Shown here: positions 9,909-20,967 of the stretch, one piece after another
Position numbering within the stretch: position 1 is the stretch's first letter
Layout: each line of letters starts with the position of its first letter
Assembly (NCBI GenBank): GCA_022606425.2
Contig: JAHDVF020000840.1
Span: forward strand, 2,728,001 to 2,792,000
Length of the DNA stretch: 64,000 nucleotides
DNA from: Lepidostoma basale
Lineage: Eukaryota > Arthropoda > Insecta > Trichoptera > Lepidostomatidae
Reading direction: 5' to 3'
Position numbers and translations under genes: made by a program
The notes under the pieces: generated by a model
What the model was told of the DNA's origin: nothing
Seen by the model: only the letters and a program-made list of their open reading frames with translations
Database searches by the model: none

Positions 9909-10927
9909 TTTTTTTAAGATAACATTCTAGAATAAATATTGTATATTTGCAATTTCCTCTACAGTGCATGTTGAACTTGGCGATATAGCCATTTTCTATT
10001 TTTCCATTTCGCGAGTATTGGATATACCAATTTGTTTTATTTATCCGAATAAACATTTCCGAGATTCCGATATAGCGTCTAGTTTTACACCGGCCAATAA
10101 AAGAATCCAATAAAATCCCCCTGCAAAGAACACAAGGACACAATATTCGTTATGCGCTCAACAAATTTCCACTGAACATAATTTACATACTCTTGCATAC
10201 ACAAACTTTACGACACAGCGGACCGGGAGATCTCTTTAGTGACTTGTTCGCGTCCAAACTTGTTAAAATTTAAAACAACGTCACTCTCAGTACTCTGCAT
10301 AATGCAGCTAAGCCATTCTGGAAACTTTTAGCTTGAAAAAAATAATAAACGAGCAGGATTTTAGCGCATATCCTTCAGCTTGTTGCTTTACTTGACACAT
10401 CTGGGAATAGCCGAAGGACGGGATCTTCCTGTAACAGGACTCGACGGGGAGGTCCTCTTTAATTATTCAGAGGATCGCATCCCGTCAGAAGGGGTTAATT
10501 AAGAACCCAGAGACTTAAATGTCGCCCGGTTGGACACTGACTGTGTAACACGGGTTTAGTTGCACTAACTTTATTCTTGTTCCCGATGCATAAAACTGTG
10601 AAAATGTTCTACAGTTTTCCAACTAAATTAATTTAAAAATAACATGGAGTTCAAAAGTAATTAAGCACACGTTTGAATGGAAAATGTTTTAAACAAGCGT
10701 CCTTGTATATCGGCGGGGAATTTACACGATGAAGTCATTATAGAAAACTACCTCTGAGAGAAAGAGAATGTTATCAGAAAGTTTGGTTAAAAAAGTTTAA
10801 ATAACCCTATGTTGAGGATATTATAAATTCACACCTGGGAAATCATTATATTACGAATAAAAATGAAAAAAAAAACTGTGTAAATGAAACGCAATAAACA
10901 TAATTTTTAGATATATGTAGAATACTT
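9909..10927. other. About 1 kb of single-copy DNA, no gene recognised
   Basis: Contains a 79-codon minus-strand frame (9904-10143) and a GC-richer stretch at 10400-10560, neither with family features. It shows no match to other parts of the window. Confidence 0.4.
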
Positions 10928-11135
10928 CATGAAGGGGTCTTCTTCTTCTTCTTATCCTGTCACAAAGGTTCTCATTCACTCGACTATATAGCACGCCTGA
11001 TGCCTTACACCATTTCAAGTGAGTTATGTGTTCTTAACCTCGTCTTGCAGGGTTCTTCTCCAGGTGGCTCTAGGTTTACTTTCTTCCTCTTTCCACCCAC
11101 GAGGACCAGTCTAGTGCGCCAACTACCTAATATCG
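10928..11135 (-). mobile_element. RTE-N 3' end, minus strand
   Basis: Reversed (GAA)n tail at 10937-10955 followed by reversed coding for the NLEPPGEEPCKTRLR-like overlapping frame, alignable at DNA level with 30763-31105. Truncated by the next insertion. Confidence 0.65.
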
Positions 11136-11139
11136 TGCC

Positions 11140-11290
11140 GTTTCATCGGAATAGCAGACAGAGAGGATGGATCGCCACACTGTTTTATCCAGACATAACT
11201 CTCGCGCATTTTCTTAATTCATACACCGTGACACGCATACTCGTCAATTGTTCTAATTTTGAACAGTGCCGCCTTTTAGTAATTGATTAA
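11140..11290 (-). mobile_element. RTE-A fragment, minus strand
   Basis: Reversed 'cagagaggatggatcgccac', 'cttaattcatacaccgtgac' and 'ttttagtaattgatt' blocks; tail and stop region missing. Confidence 0.65.
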
Positions 11291-11461
11291 ATAGTTAAAA
11301 ACAATGTAAAAATATTGGTATGATAATGATACTTTTTCTCATAATCAAAGATCCACCAACAGAAAACTACTGAAAACCCAGAGTACGTGTTTTCAGTTTT
11401 GCGTAAATTTATCGTTAAAAAATATATATTATTTTCATGATCCTTTCAAGGCCAACATATA

Positions 11462-11871
11462 CGAGGGTTGTCTAAGGTTTGTGCAAGGTGGGTGCCCAGG
11501 ATGCTCACCACCGCGCTCATTGCAAAATTCGGATGGGAGATCGTTCTACACCCACCATACAGTCCGGACTTGGCCCCGAGCGACTATCATCTCTTCCCTG
11601 ATTTGAACACCTCGGTAGAACACATTTTGCAAACGAAGAGGAGCTGGAAGAAGAGGTTTTGAGCTACCTACCTTTTGGCCTGGCGGGAGACTTCTATGAC
11701 CGGGAAACCAAAAAGATGGTGACCCGGATGAAAAAGTGCATCGAAGTCAACGGGGACTATGTAGAAAAATACCTGAATGTCTAAGCTTTCCAAATATGTA
11801 TTGCTCGTTGTAAATAAAAATGGTTTTCATTGTGAAACAATTAAGGAAACTAATTTTACGGACAACCCTTG
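11462..11871 (+). mobile_element. mariner deletion derivative (410 bp) in a TA target
   Basis: Inverted ends CGAGGGTTGTC and CAAGGGTTGTC (complement of right end) are flanked by TA on each side (11460-11461, 11872-11873). Inside, KVCARWVPRMLT is joined directly to IAKFGWEIVLHPPYSPDLAP and SDYHLFPDL. After a frameshift near 11640 it runs EEVLSYLPFGLAGDFYDRET, VTRMKKCIEVNGDYVEKYL to a stop at 11782. HPPYSPDLAPSDYHLF surrounds the third catalytic Asp of mariner transposases. The two earlier acidic residues and the N-terminal helix-turn-helix are deleted, so it can only move in trans. Confidence 0.9.
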
Positions 11872-12265
11872 TATATTATTATGTTTTTATTTTACAAGCC
11901 ACCGTGAGTTCGATAATGGTGATTTATGCTTTTTTGAAATGTATCGAATAACATTGTACAGATGCAATGATTATTTTGTAACAAATACTTACCACTAAGT
12001 TGGGAGTGTTCACTACTGAATATTTTCTGCTTTGCGGTTAACACTGCTTACCTGCGAACAACAAAACAAAAATATGAAATCTCCACAGTGATTTATGTGA
12101 CAGACCGGCCGTAAATAAATCCATGTAAGTGATATGCTGGTAAAAACACCCCGGGACTCGACCGTTTCCATAGAGTAACAAGAGTATAATAATGCACAGG
12201 GTTATCGCTATCGCCAGAGTATCTTCGGATAAACAATTTAAATCGGATTTTTTCTCTTAAAGAGA
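11872..12265. other. No gene seen
   Basis: AT-rich then moderately GC-rich single-copy sequence around 12090-12230; no features recognised. Confidence 0.4.
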
Positions 12266-12790
12266 AACTAACCAACTAACAATCACGCCATTTCCCGGGA
12301 GGGGTAGGCAGAGAGGATGGATCGCCACAATGCTCTGTCCTGGCATACCTCTCGGGCTTCCTCTACATTCATACATCGTACCACGCACGCATATCGATTA
12401 TTCCGACTTCGAATGTGACTGCCATGCCATGTTTTTCTAGGTCATCCTCGGCTTCTTTTTCCACTCACGCTGCCTGTGTACAACTTTTTAACCATTCTAC
12501 TCTCATCCATTCGTTCCATATGTCCAAACCATCTCAGGGATCCTTTTTTAATTTTATCCATGATGCAGTCATCTGCATTACATTTCTTTCTTATTTCATC
12601 GTTCGGTATTCTATCGTACAAAGTTTTCCCGCACATTCTTCTTAGTGATCTCATTTCTACGGCGTTTATCCTGCTTTCATCCTTCTTTTGCCAGCTCCAA
12701 GCTTCACTTCCATACATGAGGGTTGGCACTAGAACTCCATTGTGTACTGCCATTTTTGCTTTTGTGGATATATTTTTCATATACAAAATA
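12266..12790 (-). mobile_element. RTE-A 3' end, minus strand, long open frame
   Basis: A 114-codon frame (12442-12786) reads KAKMAVHNGVLVPTLMYGSE, SRINAVEMRSLRRMCGKTLY, IKKGSLRWFGHMERMDESRM and VSGKRSRG. A frameshift then leads into the degraded C-terminus and the reversed tail at 12266. Compared with 732-1265 it belongs to a distinct subfamily (KKLYTGSVSGKRSRG instead of VNDVNGTRNRG), shared with 37310 and 39705. Confidence 0.8.
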
Positions 12791-13049
12791 ATTTAAAAGT
12801 ACCTACCGTTTTAACCAAAATCATCGGCTTTATGTGAGTCAAATAGATTAAATGCATGTATTTTCTCATATAAACATCTCTAATAATTTCTTCGTCTTGT
12901 TGTTGTTCCTCTCCTATCGGAGGTTAGACAACATCATTGTTCTATGCCTAATCATCCGTTCCCACGAATAGTTTCCCACGCCTTTGTCTGAATCATTTAA
13001 TATTTGTTTATAATATTATGATTATGTAAACATAAGGGTAAAACGCAAG
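12791..13049. other. Unassigned; possible old RTE tail near 12895
   Basis: The stretch 12895-12950 reads on the minus strand as a GTTG/CAACAACAAG-rich 3' end after a short coding-like segment. The family is not recognised. Confidence 0.3.
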
Positions 13050-13611
13050 ATTTCATTTATTTGAATAAAAATCACAAACATTACAGACATAAATTTCCAG
13101 ATCGTTTGCAATTACATTATAAGAATTTATAAGAGAAGCATAAAAAAAACATTAAGATTAAGAATTAGAAAGAATTATACCACTGATATTGCATCCCTGA
13201 GGCAACTCACACTATCACGAAATATGTTGACCTCAGAGGCGACCCGATTGAGCAATAAGATTGCCCTACCCACAGGCATAACCATAGACAGTGGTTTCTT
13301 CTAAAACGATATGTGCTGTCTTTGACGAAGGGACAAATAGACCTACATCACTCAGGACATCCGAGTTATGTATATAGCCGCCAATCGACTGAAAGAAGTG
13401 AACTCCCAAGCGGATATTCTTCCTTCTCTCCAATGCTTGGTAGCTTAGCACACCTAGCAAAAAATTCAGGCGAAAAGAGCCACGGGAAATAACCGCGCCC
13501 CCTGAGGTAAAGAAAGCGCTGAAATTGTTTCTGCACTCGCTCCACTCTCGCAGGCGATGACCAAATAATGGAACTATATTCCAACCGAAAACGAAGTCAG
13601 GAGAATAAAAA
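13050..13611 (-). mobile_element. Second Jockey-like retrotransposon 3' end
   Basis: Minus-strand frames read MEYSSIIWSS, VERVQKQFQRFLYLRGRGYF, PWLFSPEFFA and then MLGVLSYQALERRKNIRLGV, HFFQSIGGYIHNSDVLSDVG, LFVPSSK. The 3' end is 'tttatttgaataaaaatcac' near 13055. Related to but distinct from the copy at 9230; its 3' terminus recurs at 57905. Frameshifted and 5'-truncated. Confidence 0.8.
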
Positions 13612-13720
13612 AAAATCCTGGTTAGAACACGTTCGAGAATGGTTCAGGTGCATCACAACAACAAAAATAGCCACGATGTTGTCCAAGCTCCGAAAGGATA
13701 AAAAAGAAGAAGAATAAACA
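13612..13720 (+). mobile_element. RTE 3' end scrap (RTE-C-like)
   Basis: Reads WLEHVREWFGCI, KIATMLSKLRKDKKEEE with a GAA-rich tail. Resembles the WLRNVREWTGI end of RTE-C but is a different lineage or a very decayed copy. Confidence 0.5.
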
Positions 13721-14334
13721 AAAGATATTAATGCCTTACCAGTCGAAACGGGTAACTCCCATACAAACGTAAAATAAAATATAACTTCCAGATAGCGGAC
13801 GTTGTCATCTATTATATATTAAATATTTTTTGTAGAATTTTACATCACTGTTCAAGTAACAATAAATATGCTGGAAAGACTTTGAAATATAGCATTTGGT
13901 GTACACAGGGAGATGTGAGCGAAATCGAATCCCAGAGAGAATAATGTTAATGGTTGAATCTCTTTCAATACTAACCAACAACATTCAAAGCTCGTGAGAA
14001 AGTTCTGCGAGAATTCGAATGATTCTACATCGTTAAATGTGCCGATATTTCCAATTGTTTGAATGTCTAATTTATGTAAAACGAACACAGGTAAACGTGA
14101 TGGTAACTATAACTATAATAAATTAACAACTTAATATATGTTAACTTCAATACATGAATAATAAAACTATTTATCTAGAAGTCGAAATGAAATTACATGT
14201 ACTAACATAATTTACATAGTTTATCTTACATTATGAACGTTGGTTATAAAGCGGTGGCATATTCAAAGTAAAACCATACATTAGATTACGTTAAAAAACT
14301 TATTTTATATTTGTATTTTTCTATGTTTATATAC
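13721..14334. other. No gene seen; AT-rich
   Basis: A 78-codon minus-strand frame at 13852-14088 has no recognisable features. No repeat match. Confidence 0.4.
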
Positions 14335-14402
14335 TTTGTATATACGATATATATACTCGTGTATATACTCGTACAAAACTAACTTTGAAAAAATTAAAAT
14401 CA

Positions 14403-14449
14403 AATATCAGACATGTTTTTGGACAACCCGGTCCTTCCTCAGTGATATC
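14403..14449 (-). ncRNA. Hammerhead-like motif, G1 left copy
   Basis: Minus strand: stem I ATATCA/TGATAT (6 pairs), core CTGAGGA, unpaired A, stem II GGAC/GTCC, then AAAA in place of GAAA, CATGTC. The only core change is G12 to A. Confidence 0.6.
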
Positions 14450-14509
14450 ATAAAGATATTAAAAAAAAAAAAAATTATATTAAATTTTTTAATTTTAAAT
14501 ATCTTTATA

Positions 14510-14555
14510 ATATCAATGAGGAAGGACCGGGTTGTCCGAAACATGTCTGATATTT
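14510..14555 (+). ncRNA. Hammerhead-like motif, G1 right copy
   Basis: Stem I ATATCA/TGATAT, core ATGAGGA (C3 changed to A), stem II GGAC/GTCC, GAAA, CATGTC. Together with the left copy, each arm carries a different single core defect. Confidence 0.6.
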
Positions 14556-14660
14556 GGTTTAATTTTTTTAAAGGTGTTGTATATACAAAGTATATAATAA
14601 AGAAAAAGACAAATAGATAAAATCTACAACACAAAGTATGGCGAACGAAGAAGAAACTCA

Positions 14661-14899
14661 TTTTATTAAAAATAAAAAAAAACGCCTTAAGATATAGGCA
14701 AATATTGAATAAATAAAACGTAGGAAACTGATGATAATGATTAAAAAAAAATATACGAGTATAAAGAAGGAGAAATGGCAAGATCGAACAGTTGAATTTT
14801 TAAAATTATTCCATATTTAAATTTGGACAATCGACGTAATCTATAATCTGTATCTGTTATTCAAGATAATTGTGGCGGAATTCGTACATTTGTCATCCT
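14661..14899. other. No gene seen; AT-rich
   Basis: No repeat or coding signal recognised. Confidence 0.35.
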
Positions 14900-15195
14900 T
14901 CGTCAACATTTTTATATCGCGTAATGCACGCACGTCGATTCCTCCGATTCTTCGCGTGGGGACATTAAATATTTGATTGATTTGATTGTGCCACGTTTTC
15001 CTCGACCTTTCCCTATTTCATGTTCCGTTCACATCGTTTACACATACTTTATTTGTAATTATTTCTTCATTTATTCTTTCTTTGTTTCCAAACCATATTA
15101 ATGACCCTTTCATTATTTTGTTCATCACACTTTCATTCGCACTGCATTTACTTCTTATATTTACTTTTGACATTCTGTATGACGTACAACTTTAC
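14900..15195 (-). mobile_element. RTE-A fragment, minus strand
   Basis: Reversed 'gtgccacgttttcctcgac', 'cgttcacatcgtttacac' and 'ttcgcactgcatttactt' blocks. The 3' stop region is replaced by unrelated sequence, so both ends are lost. Confidence 0.7.
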
Positions 15196-16469
15196 AACAC
15201 TACAATTACGTTGTACATTTAATGATAATATAATTTGGTATACCATATAGAAGATTCTCTTCACATGCGAATATTTTGTAAATGATGGATGAATACCTAG
15301 ATTCATGAGATGTTTACGGGCTAGTTATAAAGAAATGTAAGTACATAGGAATCAACATACAAGAAATGCGAATTTATTTTAGATTTCATAAACAGGAGAA
15401 GACACGGCGATCATATTTCTCCCGTGGCTGTAAAAACCAAAGATAAAACGTCGATGACGTGACATTTTTTTTCTGGTACACGAAAATTTTCCGGCGAATC
15501 TGACCCGGCCACCGGTGGCTGGTTCTCGAATGATGAGCGAAGATGGTAAATCACACGTCGCGCTGCCTTCGTTATTTGATATTCTAATCACAACGGCACC
15601 AGAGACGCTGGCAAACGAGGAATGGCAAATTACTTCCGCGTTTTTTTTAATGCCCGCTAGAACAAAACAAGTCTCGCTTTATACAGAGACAAGAGGATTC
15701 ATGCGGCAGTGGATTTAATTTAAAACTTTAAACAATTAAAAAAGTTTCTTCAAAATTTGACAGTGAAGAGGAAAACATAGTCAGTTTGCGTTTAACTCGT
15801 CACTCCAGAAGTTTCAACGGTAAATCAGACCAGCTCCACCGCAATCTCTAGTTTGCAACGTCCAATTAGAAATGAAAGCATAAATAACACCGGCGAAGAA
15901 TGGCGAGGTGGGGGAACAAAGAAAAGTATCCAACTTCATTTCACTGAAGGAACCGCGGGAGGGGGGAAACGGGAGGTGTCATAAGTGTTAAAAGGGGTGG
16001 CGGGGTGGAAGTATACCGCGGGGAAATCGCCAGTAACGGTTACTAAACTCTGCCCGGAAAGGACGGTTCGCCGTTACGACTAACTCGACTTTCTACCGTC
16101 AAGAACCGAGATCTCTCTTCGATACGAACCCTCCGTGGTCGACGGGGGTGACACATCACCCCCTAATATTATTTTTACAAATGGTAAGTAAGCATGTAAT
16201 TTCTACATTGGGCGTGCGATAACCCCATTTAGTATGAAATTCAACCCTTAGCTCTACGTTGCTCGAGTAAAAGTGGTTCATTCAACAGAATTGGACGGAA
16301 TACGGGTTTATTTGTTAAATTTTGAATAAATGAAACCTAACAACATGAACAGCATTTGGAAACAAACGAAAACTCCGTACTCTCATAGGTATTCACAATT
16401 GAATAATTTGAAAAAAAAAACAATGAAGAAATGTTTACTGAGGAGAGGCGTCTGCAACCGGAAAAATTG
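15196..16469. other. 1.3 kb single-copy region with a GC-rich core
   Basis: GC-rich stretches at 15480-15620 and 15880-16170 contain many CpGs and several short frames, none with family features. A (G)n-rich segment lies near 15950-16010. It is the largest gap of non-repetitive DNA in the left half and a candidate regulatory or conserved non-coding segment (inference only). Confidence 0.4.
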
Positions 16470-16575
16470 AATTCTACACCAGACCAAAGACAGCGTGACA
16501 ATCTCACTTCAATCGCAACCAATGATCTTAGGTGTGGCAGTCAAACCGCTTACCACTTGGCCACTAAGGACGTGG
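16470..16575 (-). mobile_element. SINE fragment, minus strand
   Basis: Head and part of body: 'gaattctacaccagaccaaa', then a decayed B box and reversed 'aagccgcttaccacttggcc'. Tail lost. Confidence 0.6.
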
Positions 16576-17285
16576 TTAGTGGACGACAAGGTATACAATA
16601 GTAGTTGTAAGAAGGGCGGAATGGGGAATGTTGTATTACATGAAGCGTGCGCTTAACCCAACCAATGACAGGTCATAAGTTCTGTAAACGCCTCGACCAC
16701 CATATTCTGTTTCCAATTTGCATCTTCGTCTCTATTGAGGTACAATTAATCCTTAAAAATGATAACCTGCAATGGGTAAAATCCAGTATTTGTCTACAAG
16801 TATTTGTATACATTCACAATGTTGTAAAAAAACTGGTCCAAGTTAAAAATAGCATAAAAATTGGAGAGACATCCTCAGGCGTTATCTAGCAATGTATGTT
16901 AATGGCGGTAGCCTTTCACATTGCATTAATAAAGATCTTCTGATTAATGCTTAATCCAATCTTAATAGATGGTGCTAGTGTAGATTGAACTAAAAAATGC
17001 GAAGTGTGGTATAACATTGTAGCATAGATACAACTTCCAAAATTTTGTCAGATATGGTGGTCGTAAGAAGGACGGAATGGGGAATGTTGTATTACATAAA
17101 GTGTGCGCTTAACCCAACCAATGACAGGTCATAAGTCCTATAAACGCTTCGATCACCATATTCTGTTTCCAATTTGCATCTTCGTCTCTATTGAGATACA
17201 ATTTATTCTTAAAAATGATAACCCGCAATGGGTAAAATCCAGTATTCGTCTACAAGTATTTGTATACCTTAAAAATGTAATAATA
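16576..17285 (+). repeat. Repeat D, one partial and one full copy in tandem
   Basis: 16585-16830 holds the right half of D; 16840-17280 holds a near full-length copy (about 430 bp). The unit reads 'aggcgttatctagcaatg', 'cattgcattaataaagatc', 'gatggtgctagtgtagatt', 'ggcggaatggggaatgttg', 'aatgacaggtcataagtcc', 'cttcgtctctattgagatac', 'gggtaaaatccagtattt'. No frames of note; class unknown. Confidence 0.75.
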
Positions 17286-17821
17286 ATATTTTTTAGAATC
17301 AGGATTAAAGGCACGAGGAAGGGGGAGGATATGGTAGATTAGCAAGAAGCTGAATGGCGTAAGAGATGATGTCCGAGACAGCCAAGGCGGGTGCTACACC
17401 ACCCCGCAAAACACCCGGAAAATGTCCGCAGTGATTATAACAAACGACCTAGCGAGATGAAGGAAGCAGCAAAAGTAAAACAAAATGAGAATACTTTTTA
17501 CCGTGGAGATTGTAAAGAGGGAAAGGAGAAGTTGAATAAAAGATTTTAAATTCCTGGATACCTAATGCCTAATGCTTGTTACGTTTAAGAGGAATTTAGT
17601 TTAATGGCTCGCGTTTAATATTTCGTATCACGCATAATTAAAGTTATTCCGTATTCCGTAAGACCTGAGGTTACATGAATAAATTTTACTACAGCAATAT
17701 GCTAAACGTTTTCCTGATCCAAGGATCAAGCGTTGAATCCCGCGGAAGATCTCTATTCATAAAAATATTCTACTAATTTAGAACAAATTTTTAATCGTAC
17801 ATTCAAAATTCTAGAATTTAA
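17286..17821. other. No gene seen
   Basis: Mixed composition; a moderately GC-rich part at 17290-17480 has no recognised feature. Confidence 0.35.
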
Positions 17822-18185
17822 TAAATAAAAACTGATTAATTGTATCTCAATAGAGACGAAGACGGTAATTGTTTTTTTTTGGAAACAGAATATGGTGGCC
17901 AAGGCGTTTACAGGACTTATGACCTGTCATTGACATGTCTGTCAGACGTGGTGGTCGTAAGAAGGGAGGAATGGGGAATGTTGTTAACATAAAGCGATCG
18001 CTTAATCCAACCAATGACAGGTCATAAGTCCTGTAAACGCCTCGGCCACCATATTCTGTTTAAAAAAAAACAATTTACACCTTCGTCTCTATTGAGATAC
18101 AATTAATCCTTTAAAAAAATGATTAACCCGCAATGGGTAAAATCCAGTTTTTGTCTACAAGTATTTGCAAATCAAATAAAAACTG
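17822..18185. repeat. Repeat D pair in inverted orientation
   Basis: 17825-17930 is minus-strand D ('gattaattgtatctcaat' to 'gacctgtcatt') and 17940-18180 is plus-strand D ending in 'ggtaaaatccagtttttg'. The two form a hairpin with arms of roughly 100 bp. Confidence 0.7.
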
Positions 18186-18339
18186 TATTAATAGTGTACA
18201 TACATGTTTGAAAAATTAAATAAATCTAAATCTTGGTATCACTTGATTGCTATTTTTTAAAACTAACAATTTCATTATTCAGTTCACAAGGGTAAAGAGA
18301 GAATATGGATAGTCACATTCTGTTATCCTGATATACGTA

Positions 18340-18645
18340 TATAAAACTAACTATTTAAGTAACCATCACGCCGTCTCCCCGGGAGGGTAGGCAGAAAGAA
18401 TACAACGGCACACTGTTCTGTCCTGACATACTTCTCTCGATTCCTCTACATTCATACATCTTGTCATGCACCCACGTCGATTTCTCCGACTCCTCACGTG
18501 ACCGATATTTAATATTTGATTGATTTGATCGTGTCATGTTTTTCTCGGTCTTCTTCTATTTTTAGCTCCGTTCACGTCGTTTACCTTCTTCACTGTTTTG
18601 TCTTCACTCATTTATTCCATGTGTCCAAGCCATCTTAACGACCGT
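18340..18645 (-). mobile_element. RTE-A 3' end, minus strand
   Basis: Complete reversed tail (ctaactatttaagtaacc), stop region and RRAC/RPRK blocks, truncated at the FGHM region. Several frameshifts. Confidence 0.75.
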
Positions 18646-18702
18646 AAAATACGTATACGTAAAATTTATATTAAAAAAAAAAAAATTTAAAGGGAAGAGC
18701 AA

Positions 18703-19333
18703 ATGACAGTTTGTAATATAAGTGTGAACGAAGAGAACTTGGAACAAGTGAGGGAATTTGTGTATTTAGGTAGCATGTTTACAGCGGATGGTTAAACGGA
18801 TAGTGAGGTTGAAAGAAGGGTTGGTGCGGGTAACAAAGTGAACGGAGTTTTCGAAATAGTAGTAAACAAGAATTTTTCAATGAAAGCAAAAATGGCCGTT
18901 CACAATGGAGTTCTGATCCCAACCCTTATGTATGGAAGCGAAGCATGGAACTGGCAGAAGAAGGAAGAGAACAGAATAAATGCGGTAGAGATGAGATCCC
19001 TAAAACGTATGTGTGGTAGAACGATGTACGACAGAATCTCAAATGCTGATATAATAATGGAATGTAGAGCGAAATAAGGTATTATGAAAGGATCGCAGCG
19101 ATGGTTCGGACATACGGAGCGCATGGGTGAAGAAAGAATGGTTAAAAAAAGTATACGCTAACGATGTAAATGGAGTACAGAGTCGAGGTAAACCGAAGAA
19201 ACTATGGCATGACCAAATTAATAAAATTTTAAAGGTTGGCCATGTTAGAAGCCGGAAGAGTCGACGTGCGTGTATGACTCGGTGTATGAATGTGGAGGAA
19301 GCTAGAGAGGTATGTCAGGATAGAGTAGTATGG
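18703..19333 (+). mobile_element. RTE-A: longest copy in the window, defines the family
   Basis: One frame from 18703 reads MTVCNISVNEENLEQVREFV, YLGSMFTADG, a stop, TDSEVERRVGAGNKVNGVFE, MKAKMAVHNGVLIPTLMYGS, RINAVEMRSLKRMCGRTMYD, ISNADI, then a stop near 19075. The remainder is frameshifted: GSQRWFGHTERMGEERMVKK, RGKPKKLWHDQINKILKVGH and NRRACMTRCMNVEEAREVCQ. The FVYLGSMFT...RVGAGNKVNGA and MAVHNGVLIPTLMYGSEAW strings are characteristic of arthropod RTE-clade RTs. The 3' end is missing, cut at 19333 by a reversed RTE-A piece. Catalytic palm residues and the APE endonuclease are absent. Confidence 0.85.
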
Positions 19334-19432
19334 CCACTTCAGGGTAGGCAGAATGAATGGACTGCCACACTGTCTTATCCTTACACACTTCTCTCGCATC
19401 CTCTATAATTATACACCATGACATGCTAAATT
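19334..19432 (-). mobile_element. RTE-A 3' scrap, minus strand
   Basis: Reversed 'cagggtaggcagaatgaatg' to 'tatacaccatgacatgc'. It abuts the plus-strand copy head to tail, so the two 3' regions face each other. Confidence 0.6.
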
Positions 19433-20096
19433 GTGATATTAAATACTCTCAAGAAAAAAATGGTGGCAAATTTTTGATAATATTAAATAGGGAAATATTT
19501 TAAATATCGAACAGTTAAGATGGTTTTCGTATGCTTTTAAATTTACCACCAAGCGATTTAATCTTGTAATCTGTCATATGAATTAGTATTAAGCCTGGGG
19601 CCGCGAATGTGAGAATATTATCTCGGATTATGTAGTTGTAATATATTGGAATATTCCAGAGTGTATGTAAAAGGATTATTTCACATTTTGTAATATTCTC
19701 ATGGGGGAATTCATAAACCGATAAGAAATTACGATATTAATTATAATTCATAACATAGTATGATAGTTAATAAACACATACTAATAATAATAATAATATG
19801 TTCATGTAAACATATCGTAAAAGGTCAGTAAACCTTTGTAAACATGCAAAAACAGATTATTACGATATTTAAGTACGAGAAGATATACTATTTAGAAAAT
19901 AAATAAGTTATCATGTAAATTAAAACATTTGATAGCAATATTTCTCACTAAGAGATAAACAACTTTTTCAAATATACGCTTATTTATTACGTAGATACAA
20001 TATAACATACACATGTGTAAGTTCAAAAGGTTCAAAGTTTCAATATCTAAATTGTATATAATACATGTTAGAGCTACTTAGAACGCTACATGTATA
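19433..20096. other. No gene seen; very AT-rich
   Basis: No repeat copy recognised. Ends at the TA target of the next element. Confidence 0.4.
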
Positions 20097-20831
20097 GGAT
20101 GTCCCAAAATTTAAGCAAAATTTAAATTTGCCGCCTTTTGTGCAGTAAGTTGTTGGCAACAACGAAAAAAAGCAATTTGGTAGCTGACAGCTTAGGGTTA
20201 GTAAAAATGGAGCGTTACACGTTACAACAACGTGATTTCATAATTGAACAACATCTCAAAAATAACGAAATTTTGGCGGCCGCAGCTCGTATGTTTCATA
20301 CAAAATATGATCGGAATAGTATTTTAACTTTATCAACTATGAAGAGATTAATTTTAAAAAATCACAGAGACTGGATCAGTGGGAGACGCTAAACGTACTG
20401 GTCGTCCAAAAACAAGTCGTTCAAATGTCAATATCGAAGAATTGTGTGAGAGTGTTGGTGAAAATCCGATTATCTGTACTCTCCCGTTTCGGTGATAAGA
20501 ATTGACCTCCTAGATCGTGCGATTTAACACCATTATATTTCTTTTTATAAGGTTATTTGAAATCAGAGGTTTATGTCAACAAGCCCACAACCATCCGTGC
20601 ATTACAGGAGGAAATTAAACGCTGCATCAACGAAATTCAGCCAAATTTATGCAAGATGCTCATCAAAATTATCGACAAAATAGTGCACGTGTGCAGCAAA
20701 GCCGTGAAGGCCATTCGCCCGATGTGTTATTTCATAAATAACCCTATACTATGTACTTTATGATTCAATAAAAAAAAACAATCAAAGTGTTAAATATTTA
20801 ATTCAAATCTTGCTTTAATTTTGGGACACCC
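20097..20831 (+). mobile_element. IS630/mariner-like deletion derivative (735 bp)
   Basis: Inverted ends GGATGTCCCAAAATTTAAGC and GGGTGTCCCAAAATTAAAGC lie between TA dinucleotides (20095-20096, 20832-20833). An ATG at 20207 opens MERYTLQQRDFIIEQHLKNN, the N-terminal helix-turn-helix typical of the DUF4817-type group, followed by frameshifted TGRPKTSRSNVNIEELCESV. The right part reads LTPLYFFL (decayed LTPxDFFLW, around the last catalytic Asp) and YLKSEVYVNKPTTIRALQEE, IKRCINEIQPNLCKM. The central DDE segment is deleted, leaving a non-autonomous remnant. Confidence 0.88.
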
Positions 20832-20967
20832 TATATAATAAAAGTAAATTATAAATATAATTGTTTTAATAATAATGACGCATTCTCACAAAAAAATATT
20901 GACTTAAACGATAAATTGGGAAATAATTGGGTAGATTTTCACCAGTTGGTAGCAATACGATTTTTGG
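20832..20967. other. AT-rich spacer
   Basis: Nothing recognised. Confidence 0.3.

Larger units (their letters stand above)
14335..14660. repeat. G foldback with two hammerhead-like motifs
   Basis: Inverted arms at about 14390-14455 and 14505-14570 share 'aggaaggaccgggttgtcc' and 'acatgtctgatattt'. They are separated by a poly-A/T loop. Outer sequence ('gtatatacaaagtatata', 'acaacacaaagtatggcgaa') matches the second G copy at 35070. The AT-rich frames over it are shadows. Confidence 0.75.
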
